Assembly (NCBI GenBank): GCA_000421045.1
Contig: ATWC01000032.1
Location: forward strand, 1 to 37,482
DNA: 37,482 nucleotides
Direction of reading: 5' to 3'
DNA from: Lachnospiraceae bacterium NK4A179
Lineage (GTDB): Bacteria; Bacillota; Clostridia; Lachnospirales; Lachnospiraceae
Under the pieces are notes generated by a model, which was not told the origin of the DNA, made no database searches, and saw only the letters and a program-made list of their open reading frames with translations. The translations under genes were made by a program, and so were the position numbers. Positions 27,778 to 36,809 of this stretch are shown one piece after another. Numbering within the stretch: position 1 is the stretch's first letter; every line of letters starts with the position of its first letter.

Positions 27778-29592
27778 TTATTCTTTCGCTTTGCCCATTC
27801 TGAGCATCCTCATTCCCATTGCCATAAGCAGGAAAAGCACCGGTGTGCAGATACACTGCTGATAACAGAAAAAGTTATGTCCGAAATATGCCGGGATGGC
27901 TGCCGCAAACGGGATAAGGAACGGTTCATCCTTGGCTCCCCTGCAAAGTTCAACAAAGCAGGCAACCATGATCCCCAGATATGCAAACAGTCCCAGGAAG
28001 CCTCCCGTAATAAGCAGGTTCAGGAATTCATTATGCGCACAGGCAAGAGTCAGTCCGCTCCAGTAATTATATACTTCGGGCTGACAGTACTTATCCATAG
28101 CATCAGCGAAACAGTCAGGGCCAACACCTACGAGCAGATCCTTAACAGACGAATTCTTGAAGGCTTTGATCGCCATACGCCAGTTAAAGCCTCTGTGGTT
28201 ACCCCATGCATCGGCATAATGGAAATAATCGATCCTTCCAAGCAGCGTATCTGCAGGTATAGTACCGTTTGTCACAAGCACAACACACATAACGATCGCT
28301 ATGATCGAAATAACAAGCAATGAAAGCACGGTCACACGTATAGGCCCTGCATATCTTGAAATATCAAAACCTTCATTTGCCGGTTCGGCAGGCTTCTCTT
28401 CAACCACAGGCTCCGGGCTTTCTGCCTGATTTTTGCGTCCTTTATTCTTATTATTTTTCTGATTCTTTTTTGAAACGGTTTTTTTGACTGTTTTGGCTGC
28501 TGCCTTTCTTTCTTCTTCTTTCTTAAGCTCAGCCGCTCTTTCCCAGGGCTTGTCGCCGCAGATCACAAAACGGAATACCGTATAGATAACGATCGCTGCA
28601 ATAAGAAGTATGAGCATGGGAGTCGACTGCGTTGCGGCTTTCGTTAGTTTCTCGGGTTCAACTATTGTCTGCTGAACTCTATCCGGAAATGCCAGGTTCA
28701 TCCAGCCCACTATCCTCATGGATAAAAGACCTACTATAACAACCTCGAGAAAACGGAACATTTTCTCATTGCTCTCAAGGCAGAAGCAGAAATATGTGAG
28801 CAGTATGAATGTAAACGCGATATATGCACTGTCACTGTGTGTTGTAACCAGCATTCCGAAAGAAAGCGCCGTGAAAAGAATTGATAATATCTTTGCCTGC
28901 ATCCTCTTATCGAAAATATAGAAATACATTCCGACAGGGACCATGAGCACTGCATATGAGGAGAACCATGAGGTCTGTCCAAGAGTTGATACAAACTTCT
29001 CCAGGTCTTCACGTCTCACATCGTTATACATCCCGAGCGGATTAAATCCAAAACGCTGGACTATGGTCATCTGGAAAGTAAATGTTGCGATAACAAGCAT
29101 TGCAATGATCGTAATATCATTTTTCTTCCAGAAACGAGAAACAAAGAAATAAATAAAAATAAAAAACAGCTGCGAGATAAATCCCATATTCCAGCCCGGG
29201 AATCCCCAGAGTGCAAGTTTTTCCGTACTGCCGGGTGAAAGCAAAGCCGATGAAAGGAGAAAACTTATCCATGTAAGGAAGAAATAAGCAATGACAAAAA
29301 CATCTGTCTTATTCATCCCCTTAAACGCTTTTTCAAAACTTACCTCATAAGCATCTCTCGAAAAATGATAATCAATAAACCTGTACAGCCATACAACTGC
29401 AAGCACTATAAACATTACAGCGGAAAACCACTTAAAAAAAAGAAACTTTGATTCTCCCATATTAAAATATCTGTTTCGGTAAAATAAGGGATATATGCAC
29501 AGCATTACGAACGCATATGCTGTTGTAAGAAAGTTTATAAGATAGTCACCTGTTAAACTCGGTTTACGTGATTTGGAATTACTGTCAGCCAC
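27778..29592 (-). CDS. O-antigen ligase/polymerase-like membrane protein (Wzy/WaaL family)
   Basis: 604 residues with about ten to twelve predicted membrane segments (for example INFLTTAYAFVMLCIYPLFY near the start and FLIPFAAAIPAYFGHNFFCY near the end). The Wzy_C-type region reads GNHRGFNWRMAIKAFKNSSV then AHNEFLNLLITGG. A Lys-rich, Pro/Glu-containing loop (about residues 355-405) splits the membrane domain and is probably cytoplasmic. Family members polymerise or transfer undecaprenyl-linked glycans at the outer face of the membrane. Whether the acceptor here is a wall polymer or a protein cannot be told. Confidence 0.85.
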   Translation of the reverse strand: MADSNSKSRKPSLTGDYLINFLTTAYAFVMLCIYPLFYRNRYFNMGESKFLFFKWFSAVMFIVLAVVWLYRFIDYHFSRDAYEVSFEKAFKGMNKTDVFVIAYFFLTWISFLLSSALLSPGSTEKLALWGFPGWNMGFISQLFFIFIYFFVSRFWKKNDITIIAMLVIATFTFQMTIVQRFGFNPLGMYNDVRREDLEKFVSTLGQTSWFSSYAVLMVPVGMYFYIFDKRMQAKILSILFTALSFGMLVTTHSDSAYIAFTFILLTYFCFCLESNEKMFRFLEVVIVGLLSMRIVGWMNLAFPDRVQQTIVEPEKLTKAATQSTPMLILLIAAIVIYTVFRFVICGDKPWERAAELKKEEERKAAAKTVKKTVSKKNQKNNKNKGRKNQAESPEPVVEEKPAEPANEGFDISRYAGPIRVTVLSLLVISIIAIVMCVVLVTNGTIPADTLLGRIDYFHYADAWGNHRGFNWRMAIKAFKNSSVKDLLVGVGPDCFADAMDKYCQPEVYNYWSGLTLACAHNEFLNLLITGGFLGLFAYLGIMVACFVELCRGAKDEPFLIPFAAAIPAYFGHNFFCYQQCICTPVLFLLMAMGMRMLRMGKAKE

Positions 29593-29599
29593 TGCTAGT

Positions 29600-30292
29600 T
29601 TACTCCTTTTCCATATAAAGTTTCATAAATCTTTTTCTGTATGTATCAAACCCCCAGCGGTTATTGACCCCCTCATCATGAGCGCACCAAGGCTTCTTCT
29701 GCTCAGGCACAACAACACGCATTCCTTTTTTGCGCATCTCAAAACACTGGGCCATATCATAAAAATCCCAGCTGTCAAACTCTTCCTGTTTCCATCTCAT
29801 GTCCATGGATGTGGCCATGAGGAAACCATCAACGCACTCTACATCATAGAGTCCGTCTTTTAACGAATAAGAATAATTCCTGAAATCCATATTATCGGGA
29901 TCAAGTTCATAGACATTGCCGACTCTTTCACCATGCCAGCTGACCGCATCGGGAGGAAGTTCTACATTTCCTATCATCCCTATCATCGCGATCTTTTTAT
30001 CAGACTTGAAAATAGTAAGTATGTCTTCAAGAAAATTAGGATTCAATATGGAAACATTCTGATGCATATAGATCTTGTACTTGGCATCTGTTTCCGTCAT
30101 ACCCGCATTGAAACCGGCAGCCATGCAGGCAGCGTCCTTGATCGGTATGATCTCTATGCTCATACCGCGCGGGATCTTTAGTTTCTGTATATAATAGCAG
30201 GCCTCACGATACATCATCTCATCACTTACGCAGATGATGAACGCAAAGCTCTTCTTGTCCTTCCCTGATGCAAGCAGGCTTTTTAAAGGCAT
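29600..30292 (-). CDS. GT2-like glycosyltransferase (StrF/Glyco_tranf_2_5 type)
   Basis: 230 residues. FAFIICVSDEMMYREACYYI and then IPIKDAACMAAGFNAGMTE form the nucleotide-binding half. KYKIYMHQNVSILNPNFLED is the characteristic HQ-D/N motif of the StrF-like family. CVDGFLMATSMDMRWKQEEF and FYDMAQCFEMRKKGMRVVVP complete the domain. It overlaps the end of the hypothetical gene by 10 bp and lies 7 bp before the Wzy-like gene, so it is part of the same operon. Donor and acceptor are unknown. Confidence 0.82.
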   Translation of the reverse strand: MPLKSLLASGKDKKSFAFIICVSDEMMYREACYYIQKLKIPRGMSIEIIPIKDAACMAAGFNAGMTETDAKYKIYMHQNVSILNPNFLEDILTIFKSDKKIAMIGMIGNVELPPDAVSWHGERVGNVYELDPDNMDFRNYSYSLKDGLYDVECVDGFLMATSMDMRWKQEEFDSWDFYDMAQCFEMRKKGMRVVVPEQKKPWCAHDEGVNNRWGFDTYRKRFMKLYMEKE

Positions 30293-30990
30293 ATTCCACC
30301 TCCGCCTGAAGATAATGCCGCAGCCTCTCTCTTCACACGTGTGAACATGTCACTGTCACCCTCGCTGCAGTATTTTTCGATAAAAAGCATAAGATAATAA
30401 GCATCTCCCGGCTTGTCATCTCTGATATACAGATCGGCTATGCGAACCGCTATGCGCCCCTTACCGCCAAGCGGCATATCCGCAAGCAAGGCTGCAAGCA
30501 GTCTTACGGAGATCTTCTTCTTTTTCACGTATGCGCACAGTTCCTCCTTATCAGACTCATCAGAACTAAGCTGAAGACGCCTGAAATAAAAGAGCATCTG
30601 CATATATACATTATAAAAGTCATCTATATACTCGATACTGTCATATACCACGGGGAATTTTCCCTCCGGATCGGCAGCCCTCTCCATACGGTATACCGGC
30701 ATTGTGAGCTTAAATGCGATAAGTTCGGAATCGTAACCGTCGACAAGTGCAAACTCATCGGAGCTTAAGTAATCTGCAAGCGCATCATAAGCCCTGCGGC
30801 TTCTTTCCTGTATACGCTCATTGATACGGCCCTTTACAACGCAAACAGCAGTATAGACCTGAGCTTTACGCTCAGCCCCTTCCCTGTAGAAACGTTCAGT
30901 ATCCCGGCGAAGCTTCTCTGCTCCTTCTTCCGTAAACTTGCCGTTATGGTCGGTGTAACCCGACATATCTTCAGCTGCAGGTATTACCAT
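30283..30990 (-). CDS. Hypothetical helical protein of the glycan operon
   Basis: About 235 residues from the ATG at 30990 (MVIPAAEDMSGYTDHNGKFT), chosen because GGAGGG lies just upstream and the predicted transcript starts near 31012; longer in-frame starts would be nearly leaderless or untranscribed. I do not recognise the family. It is soluble and mostly helical, with a C-terminal TPR-like stretch (RIADLYIRDDKPGDAYYLML) and no signal peptide. As first gene of an operon with three glycan enzymes it may be an accessory or scaffold protein; that is inference. Confidence 0.7.
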   Translation of the reverse strand: MVIPAAEDMSGYTDHNGKFTEEGAEKLRRDTERFYREGAERKAQVYTAVCVVKGRINERIQERSRRAYDALADYLSSDEFALVDGYDSELIAFKLTMPVYRMERAADPEGKFPVVYDSIEYIDDFYNVYMQMLFYFRRLQLSSDESDKEELCAYVKKKKISVRLLAALLADMPLGGKGRIAVRIADLYIRDDKPGDAYYLMLFIEKYCSEGDSDMFTRVKREAAALSSGGGGICL

Positions 30991-31018
30991 TCTCCCTCCG
31001 ATACGCATACTTACGACT

Positions 31019-31047
31019 ATTATACTATTTGTAAAGATATGATACAA
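31019..31047 (-). promoter_or_regulatory. Minus-strand promoter of the hypothetical-GT-Wzy operon
   Basis: TTGTAT (31042-31047), a 17-bp spacer and a perfect TATAAT (31019-31024). It overlaps the opposing promoter almost base for base. Confidence 0.68.
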
Positions 31048-31048
31048 T
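31020..31048 (+). promoter_or_regulatory. Plus-strand promoter of the GT2-TPR pair
   Basis: TTATAC (31020-31025), a 17-bp spacer and TGATACAAT (extended -10; box 31043-31048). Its -10 lies on the opposing -35 and vice versa. Confidence 0.6.
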
Positions 31049-31070
31049 AGCACCGGAGAGGGCACAAAAT

Positions 31071-32147
31071 ATGGATTTCAGCATCTGTATCATAATGAAA
31101 AACGAAGAAAAGAACATCGGAAGATGCCTTGATTCGATCATTAAAAGCGATTTTCCGGCAGACGATGTCGTACTCGTTGACACCGGCTCCACTGACGGAA
31201 GCATAGCCGAAGCCGAGAAGCGTGGGATTAAAACGTTTTACCTCGAATGGCCCGACGACTTCTCAAAAGCCAAGAACTATGCCGTATCCCTTGCAAAGCA
31301 TGATGCTGTGCTCATCCTTGACGCCGATGAGTATATCGAAAAATACGATGTCGCCGAATGCGAAAAAGCTTACAGATCACATCACGGGATGATAGGGCAG
31401 ATCATCAGGCACAATCCCATCGAGGCAGACGGCATCATAAATATCCAGACTGACAGAACAGAACGGGTATTTGACAGAAGATCCTTTCATTTTATCCATC
31501 CCATCCATGAACAGCTTGTGCCCATATCAGGAAGCCGTATCGTTTATTACAATTTCCCTCTTGAGATAGGCCACAGCGGCTATCTCATATCGAAAGAAGA
31601 GGCTAAAGCAAAAGCAGATCGTAATATCAGACTGCTTAAGAAGCAACTTGAGGATGACCCCCAGGATCTTTATGTGATCTTTCAGATAGGTCAGGCTTAT
31701 CTGCTCATGCATGACGAAGCCTCCGCCCTCCCCTGGTTTGAAAAAGCAATGGAGCGTGTGGATACATTTGACCCTTCTGTTGAATATATGCAGATGATAG
31801 TCACGGGTTACGGTCAGTGCCTGGGCGCCTGCGGCAGAGATAAGGATGCACTTGCCCTGCTTGCACTTGATGACCGTTTCGGAAACATACCCGAATACAC
31901 CTACATGATGGGCAGCATACTGATGAGCAACGAGAAATGGGGAGAAGCTTGTCAGATGTTCGTCCGCTGCCTCTCTCTTAAAGAGAACAGGCTTAAAGGC
32001 GCAACTACTTATTTCCCGTTCCATAATCTCGGAGTCATCAGCGAGATACTTGGCGACATAGAGATAGCAAAGGATTTCTACCGCCGTGCCGGGAACTACC
32101 CCCGCTCTGCAGAGCGGCTTAAGGAATTGGAGGATGCCAACACATGA
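31071..32147 (+). CDS. GT2 glycosyltransferase with TPR-like C-terminus
   Basis: 358 residues. GT-A domain: DFSICIIMKNEEKNIGRCLD, VLVDTGSTDGSI and LDADEYIE (metal-binding DAD at 84-86), followed by RTERVFDRRSFHFIHPIHEQ, typical of this GT2 branch. From about residue 200 helical repeats (YVIFQIGQAYLLMHDEASAL) form TPR-like units. GGAGAGGG precedes the ATG. Its stop overlaps the next start (ATGA), so the two are coupled. Likely a protein- or glycan-modifying enzyme of the flagellar locus. Confidence 0.88.
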   Translation: MDFSICIIMKNEEKNIGRCLDSIIKSDFPADDVVLVDTGSTDGSIAEAEKRGIKTFYLEWPDDFSKAKNYAVSLAKHDAVLILDADEYIEKYDVAECEKAYRSHHGMIGQIIRHNPIEADGIINIQTDRTERVFDRRSFHFIHPIHEQLVPISGSRIVYYNFPLEIGHSGYLISKEEAKAKADRNIRLLKKQLEDDPQDLYVIFQIGQAYLLMHDEASALPWFEKAMERVDTFDPSVEYMQMIVTGYGQCLGACGRDKDALALLALDDRFGNIPEYTYMMGSILMSNEKWGEACQMFVRCLSLKENRLKGATTYFPFHNLGVISEILGDIEIAKDFYRRAGNYPRSAERLKELEDANT

Positions 32148-33640
32148 GATTTTCATTCTGTGTTATAGGAAAAAATGTTGCTCATTCCATAAGGCGCTGT
32201 CTGTATCCCCTGAGCAGGACAGGACTTGAAGTTGTATATGTTGATACAGGCTCCACTGATGATTCCGTAAAGATAGCATCAGAATATACCGATAAGATAT
32301 TCCACTTCGATTGGATAGAAGATTATTCGGCCGCCAGAAATTTTGCCATGGAACAGTGTAGCGAAGATATGGTATTTTTCGTAGACAGCGACGAATACCT
32401 TGAACTTCCGGGGGAAACTCTTCCGGATGCAGAAAGCTTCCCTCCCGAAGCTTTCGCTACCGTCCCCGAAAAAACAGATCTGAACAAGACCCTTGAACTT
32501 ATGAATAAGTATCCCCATGCCATCGGACGGATGCTCAGAAGAAACATCTGCATGTCCGGTGACGGGTATACCATGCTTGATGACAGGGTTGAGAGACTTT
32601 TTGACAGAAGGCAGATAGTCTATGAGGGCATTATACATGAGCAGCCTGTAAGGCGTGACGGAAAACAGCCTGAAGCTTATCCGGTTCCTATGGTATTCTT
32701 ACATGACGGTTATATCTTAAGCCCGGAAAAGAATGCAGCAAAAACAAAAGAAAGGATAGAGCTTCTGGAACGTCAGCTTGAGAATGATAAGCAAAACGGG
32801 ACTGAGGATCCTTATATATATTTCCAGCTTGGCAGAACCTACGGCCTTGCGGATGATATGCAAAAAAGTCTTGAATGCTACAGAAAGGCCATGTCATTAA
32901 ATCCCGATCCGTCACTTGAATATGTGCAGCAGCTTATCGTCTCGTACGGAAACAAAGCTATAGATACAGGGCATTACGCAGAGGGTCTTGAGCTCTCCCG
33001 TTTTTCAGATCATCTTTCAGACCTTGCGGATTACTCATGCATGCTGGGATATGCCGCACTCAATTCAGGCCAGAATGAAACAGCAATGCATTTTTATAAA
33101 AAAGCTCTGACTGCAGAAGACCACCTTCTGGAAACCGCAAAAACATCTCTGCCCCTTCACAACATGGGATGCATCTATGATGCTTACGGAAATACCTCTA
33201 AAGCACTATCCTGTTTTGAAAAAGCTGCTGCGGCCGGGAATCAGGCATCGGCAGAACGAGCCAAGAGATGTCAGGAAAAACTGAATGAGCCGGCAAAAAA
33301 ATTCCATTCTCTTATACTCATATGTTCCGATTCAGACTCTGACAGTTCAATAAAGAATTCACTTCAGTCTGTTGAATCACAGTTCTGCGGAATGGAGCAT
33401 ATCGAACTCGGCATATTTTTTACCGGAGATACTAAAAGCCCTTCAGGGAATACATGCATGGCTTTTGAGAAAAAATATGAAGACAATGTGATATTTATGT
33501 GCAATGAAACAGCCTTGGAGGGAGATGCACTGGTAAATGAGGCCGGAGCTTCACTGCAGCCATATTTCACTGCGCCCGGATGCACGGTTATGCGACCCGG
33601 GCAGCTCATTCATGAGAGCGCGATCAGTTCGCCGTATTGA
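32144..33640 (+). CDS. GT2 glycosyltransferase with TPR repeats and extra C-terminal domain
   Basis: 498 residues. The GT-A domain starts FSFCVIGKNVAHSIRRCLYP, has VYVDTGSTDDS and VDSDEYLELPG (DSD at 81-83), and ERLFDRRQIVYEGIIHEQPV. TPR-like repeats follow (YFQLGRTYGLADDMQKSLEC; NMGCIYDAYGNTSKALSCFE). The last ~115 residues begin FHSLILICSDSDSDSSIKNS, resemble the start of a further GT2-like domain, and end abruptly; this may be a truncated second catalytic domain. It overlaps the preceding gene by ATGA and the convergent GT gene by 17 bp. Confidence 0.86.
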   Translation: MRFSFCVIGKNVAHSIRRCLYPLSRTGLEVVYVDTGSTDDSVKIASEYTDKIFHFDWIEDYSAARNFAMEQCSEDMVFFVDSDEYLELPGETLPDAESFPPEAFATVPEKTDLNKTLELMNKYPHAIGRMLRRNICMSGDGYTMLDDRVERLFDRRQIVYEGIIHEQPVRRDGKQPEAYPVPMVFLHDGYILSPEKNAAKTKERIELLERQLENDKQNGTEDPYIYFQLGRTYGLADDMQKSLECYRKAMSLNPDPSLEYVQQLIVSYGNKAIDTGHYAEGLELSRFSDHLSDLADYSCMLGYAALNSGQNETAMHFYKKALTAEDHLLETAKTSLPLHNMGCIYDAYGNTSKALSCFEKAAAAGNQASAERAKRCQEKLNEPAKKFHSLILICSDSDSDSSIKNSLQSVESQFCGMEHIELGIFFTGDTKSPSGNTCMAFEKKYEDNVIFMCNETALEGDALVNEAGASLQPYFTAPGCTVMRPGQLIHESAISSPY

Positions 33641-34793
33641 GCATGTATTCAAGCTTTTGCCTGAATGTATATGACTGCCTTATCTTTCTGCATGCATTAT
33701 CTGCGATACGTCTGCGTTCATCATCATGCTCAAGATAATATCCCGCCTTCTCTACCGCATCTTTCGTATCTTCATAATAGACAAAATCCTCATCCGGAAC
33801 GAATTCTCCGAACAGATCCTCCTGATAATTGGTCAGCACAAAACCTCCGCAGGCCATCAGATCGATCACTCTGAGCGGTATACCTGTATGTATGCTCTTT
33901 AAGGAAATATTCAGATTTATCTTTGCGCATCGGACTGCTAATGGAAATTCATTATAATAATCGATCCAGCCCCTGTTGATGACCTTAGGCAGAAGCGGGG
34001 TATCCTCTCTTGTATAAAGTACTGTTTCGTACTTTTCGGAAAGAGCTCCCATAAGATGAAGACGCTCCGCCGCAGTCACACGCTTTGCAAGATAGTAATT
34101 CGCAAACACCCATTCTATCGTCTCAAAGCTATCTCCATGTACCCCAAGAGGAACCGTTTTTAACACTGCTTTCATTATATCGGGAGTAAGCGCACGCTCC
34201 AGCAGATCTGCCCCGTACACCTCTTCCTGCGCCTTCACAAGGCCATCAAGATAGCCTTTTGTATGCTCATCAAAATTCTCATATTTCTTAAAGATCGCAA
34301 ACTTATCCTCACTGTACATTGATCCGATCATGGCAATGTCAGCATCAAAGCGTTCATGATCTTTGCCTGTCACTTGAAAGCTGTCATAATGCTCTGCATC
34401 TGCAGCAAGGCTAAGATAAAAAACATTCGGAGCCCCGAGGCTTTTAAGTTTAAGCACTTCCGAACTGTCAAAATGGAATATGAAACATTCAGGAAAACAT
34501 ATGGTCACAGAATAAGTAAGGACCGCCGGACTGTCATATATCCAGGATATATATTTAACTCTGGCCGCATGAGCTGCAACTGCTATCACCGGAAAGTAAT
34601 TCAGAGAAAAGATGATATCAGCTCCTGCCTCTATGGCTGCCTTTGCAATATTCCCGGCCAGTTCCTCCCCTGCATTAAGGTCTTCTGAATGATGAGGAAA
34701 ATCAAAAATACTGAGTTCATGTCCCATGAACTTCAGATTCTTCTTGATAAATTCTCCGCCGTATCCGGGCCATTCCATATAAAGTATATGCAT
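33624..34793 (-). CDS. CgeB/DUF3880-type glycosyltransferase
   Basis: 389 residues. The N-terminal half (GYGGEFIKKNLKFMGHELSI; KYISWIYDSPAVLTYS) is DUF3880-like. The C-terminal half has INLNISLKSIHTGIPLRVID and LMACGGFVLTNYQEDLFGEF, the usual group 1 GT sugar-nucleotide region. It starts in a TGATG overlap with the upstream paralogue (34793), so the two are coupled. Such genes commonly neighbour flagellin genes in Clostridia and are thought to glycosylate filament or surface components; acceptor unproven here. Confidence 0.86.
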   Translation of the reverse strand: MHILYMEWPGYGGEFIKKNLKFMGHELSIFDFPHHSEDLNAGEELAGNIAKAAIEAGADIIFSLNYFPVIAVAAHAARVKYISWIYDSPAVLTYSVTICFPECFIFHFDSSEVLKLKSLGAPNVFYLSLAADAEHYDSFQVTGKDHERFDADIAMIGSMYSEDKFAIFKKYENFDEHTKGYLDGLVKAQEEVYGADLLERALTPDIMKAVLKTVPLGVHGDSFETIEWVFANYYLAKRVTAAERLHLMGALSEKYETVLYTREDTPLLPKVINRGWIDYYNEFPLAVRCAKINLNISLKSIHTGIPLRVIDLMACGGFVLTNYQEDLFGEFVPDEDFVYYEDTKDAVEKAGYYLEHDDERRRIADNACRKIRQSYTFRQKLEYMLNTAN

Positions 34794-35809
34794 CAGATAC
34801 TCTCCGTCACTTTTACAAGTATACGTTTCATTGCATTCGGATAATTATATTCCGACTTTATCCTTTTATAACCGTTAAGCGCTATCTCAAGGCGCTCCTT
34901 TTCATGTCTGATATAATACTCTGCTTTCTCCTTCATTTCTTCAGGAGAATCAACTGTGATCAGTTCCTTCCCCGTATCAAAAAGTTCATCCAATTCTTTC
35001 TGATGATCCGTGAGACACACACCGCCAATACTCATGATATCAAACACTCTCTGCGGCACACCGGTCTCTATGCCTGCCATGGTGATATTCAGATTAAGTT
35101 TCGAGAAAGCAAAGACCTTATACATCTCATCATCATAATTCACCCTGCCTCTAACAGAGACCCCGGGAAGCATTTTATCCGCACCTTCCGTGGATGTATA
35201 TAAGACTACATCAAGATCATTTGAAAGAAACTTAAGAAGCGATAATCTTTTTTCGGAACTCCGTTTTAAGATTTCGGATTCCTTTCCTGTATATAAACCT
35301 CCCACAAAAGAAATATCACATAAATATTTTTTCATATCAGCTTCGGTGAGAGTCAGAGAATCAGTCCTTGTGACATTGCCTGCAAGCGGCTCATAATAAA
35401 TATTTTTTATGCCCTTTGCCTTAAGTCTTTCTATTTCAGACTTATCAAAGAAGAATATCCTGTTGGTATCATACAGCGCTTCTTTCCTGTAAAGAGCGCT
35501 TTGTGGGCAGTCATATGGCCAGCACACATAGATGATATTTCTCATGTGTGCCGCTTCTGCTGCAACTGCGCAAAAATCCTGAGTTATTATTATCGGATCT
35601 TTTCCTTCTTTTGCATCTGCTCCGTTAAGAAGCATTTCATCTATATCTTTAAGGATACTGTTTAAAAGAACCTCATCGTAATCACCGTCCGGAAGCAGAT
35701 CCCTGCCCTGCTTCACATCATATCCCAGTTCGATAAGTCCCCAAAGTATCCCGCAAAAAGAAGTGATCGTCGTCTTCTGCTGAAAAAATAAAATATTAAA
35801 ATCTGTCAT
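34793..35809 (-). CDS. CgeB-like glycosyltransferase
   Basis: 338 residues, paralogous to the next gene: FNILFFQQKTTITSFCGILW at the start, IIYVCWPYDCPQSALYRKEA, then LNLNITMAGIETGVPQRVFD and IMSIGGVCLTDHQKELDELF. No Shine-Dalgarno precedes the ATG at 35809. A candidate promoter (35817-35845) would start transcription almost at the ATG, so a leaderless mRNA is possible. It lies just after the flagellin terminator and is probably linked in function to flagellin modification. Confidence 0.85.
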   Translation of the reverse strand: MTDFNILFFQQKTTITSFCGILWGLIELGYDVKQGRDLLPDGDYDEVLLNSILKDIDEMLLNGADAKEGKDPIIITQDFCAVAAEAAHMRNIIYVCWPYDCPQSALYRKEALYDTNRIFFFDKSEIERLKAKGIKNIYYEPLAGNVTRTDSLTLTEADMKKYLCDISFVGGLYTGKESEILKRSSEKRLSLLKFLSNDLDVVLYTSTEGADKMLPGVSVRGRVNYDDEMYKVFAFSKLNLNITMAGIETGVPQRVFDIMSIGGVCLTDHQKELDELFDTGKELITVDSPEEMKEKAEYYIRHEKERLEIALNGYKRIKSEYNYPNAMKRILVKVTESI

Positions 35810-35816
35810 GCCTATT

Positions 35817-35845
35817 ATTTTAATTCATAATCAGTAAGCTCACAA
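35817..35845 (-). promoter_or_regulatory. Candidate promoter giving a leaderless GT transcript
   Basis: Minus-strand TTGTGA (35840-35845), a 17-bp spacer and TAAAAT (35817-35822), with only 7 nt between the -10 box and the ATG at 35809. Confidence 0.4.
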
Positions 35846-35848
35846 TAT

Positions 35849-35882
35849 AACAAAAGATCCCCCGCAGATGCGGGGGATCTTT
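35849..35882 (-). terminator. Intrinsic terminator of the first flagellin gene
   Basis: GATCCCCCGC pairs with GCGGGGGATC (35856-35879; three A-T pairs extend it to 35853-35882), followed by TTTTGTT on the minus strand. Confidence 0.9.
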
Positions 35883-35898
35883 AATTCAGCTGTATGGA

Positions 35899-36717
35899 TC
35901 AGCTGAGGAGAGAAAGCACGTTCTGATTGCTCTGATTTGCCTGTGTAAGCATTGATGTACCTGCCTGAGCCAGGATGTTTGCATTCGAGAATGTAACCAT
36001 CTCTGTTGCCATATCCGTATCACGGATCGCGCTCTCTGCAGATGTTGTATTCTCAACTACGTTATCAAGGTTCTTGATCGTATGCTCAAGTCTGTTCTGG
36101 ATAGCACCGAGATCTGCTCTCTGGCTTGATACTTTTGCAAGGGCACTCTTGATTGTACTTATAGCAGCTTCTGCCTTTGCATTGTCTGTTCCTGAAACAG
36201 CTGTTGAGGTAAGTCCTATACCGTCAGATGACATTGCATCTATATTGATGCTGATATACTGGCCGCTCTCTGCACCTACCTGAAGGTTCTTGTCAGAAAA
36301 AGTTCCATCAAGAAGATTCTGCTCATTGAATGTTGTTGTTGAAGCAACTCTGTCTATCTCAGATATAAGAGCCTGCACTTCCTGATCAAGATATCCGCGG
36401 TCATCGCTTGTCATTGTATCGTTTGATGCCTGTACTGCAAGTGTTGTCATTCTCTGAAGCATATCATGGATCTCATTAAGAGCACCTTCAGCTGTCTGTA
36501 CGCAGGAAATACCGTCCTGTGCATTTCTGCTCGCCTGTGTCAGTCCCTTGATCTGGCGGCGCATCTTCTCACTTATTGCAAGACCTGCTGCATCATCGGC
36601 TGCTCTGTTTACTCTGTAACCTGAAGATAACTTCTCGGTTGACTTTGCCTGTGCACTGGTCGTAAGACCTAACATTCTGTTACTGTTCATTGCTGTAAGA
36701 TTATGCTGTACTACCAT
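35899..36717 (-). CDS. Flagellin
   Basis: 272 residues. The N-terminal D0/D1 part has [20 protein letters not shown], then [20 protein letters not shown] and the [11 protein letters not shown] helix. The C-terminal D1/D0 part has [38 protein letters not shown] and [14 protein letters not shown]. The central variable D2/D3 domain is missing, so this is a minimal flagellin of about 28 kDa. It is secreted by the flagellar export apparatus and forms the filament. AAGGAGGAG precedes the ATG; a sigma-28-type promoter and candidate CsrA sites lie upstream. Confidence 0.97.
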   Translation of the reverse strand: MVVQHNLTAMNSNRMLGLTTSAQAKSTEKLSSGYRVNRAADDAAGLAISEKMRRQIKGLTQASRNAQDGISCVQTAEGALNEIHDMLQRMTTLAVQASNDTMTSDDRGYLDQEVQALISEIDRVASTTTFNEQNLLDGTFSDKNLQVGAESGQYISINIDAMSSDGIGLTSTAVSGTDNAKAEAAISTIKSALAKVSSQRADLGAIQNRLEHTIKNLDNVVENTTSAESAIRDTDMATEMVTFSNANILAQAGTSMLTQANQSNQNVLSLLS

Positions 36718-36724
36718 TTTTCTC

Positions 36725-36798
36725 TCCTCCTTGTATTTAGAAGCTATATCGGTCTTCCATAATGACCTGCTGTAGGTTTCCTGCGGTTTCCTTACCGC
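36725..36798 (-). promoter_or_regulatory. Candidate CsrA-binding leader of flagellin mRNA
   Basis: The Shine-Dalgarno region reads AUACAAGGAGGA (36725-36736), matching the first nine positions of the CsrA consensus RUACARGGAUGU. Upstream, GCGGU-AAGGAA-ACCGC (36783-36798) presents a GGA in a hairpin loop, and GGUC...GACC (36751-36767) also has a looped GGA. The layout parallels the two-site hag leader of Bacillus subtilis, where CsrA (antagonised by FliW) blocks flagellin translation. Confidence 0.6.
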
Positions 36799-36809
36799 TT
36801 ACACTAAAT

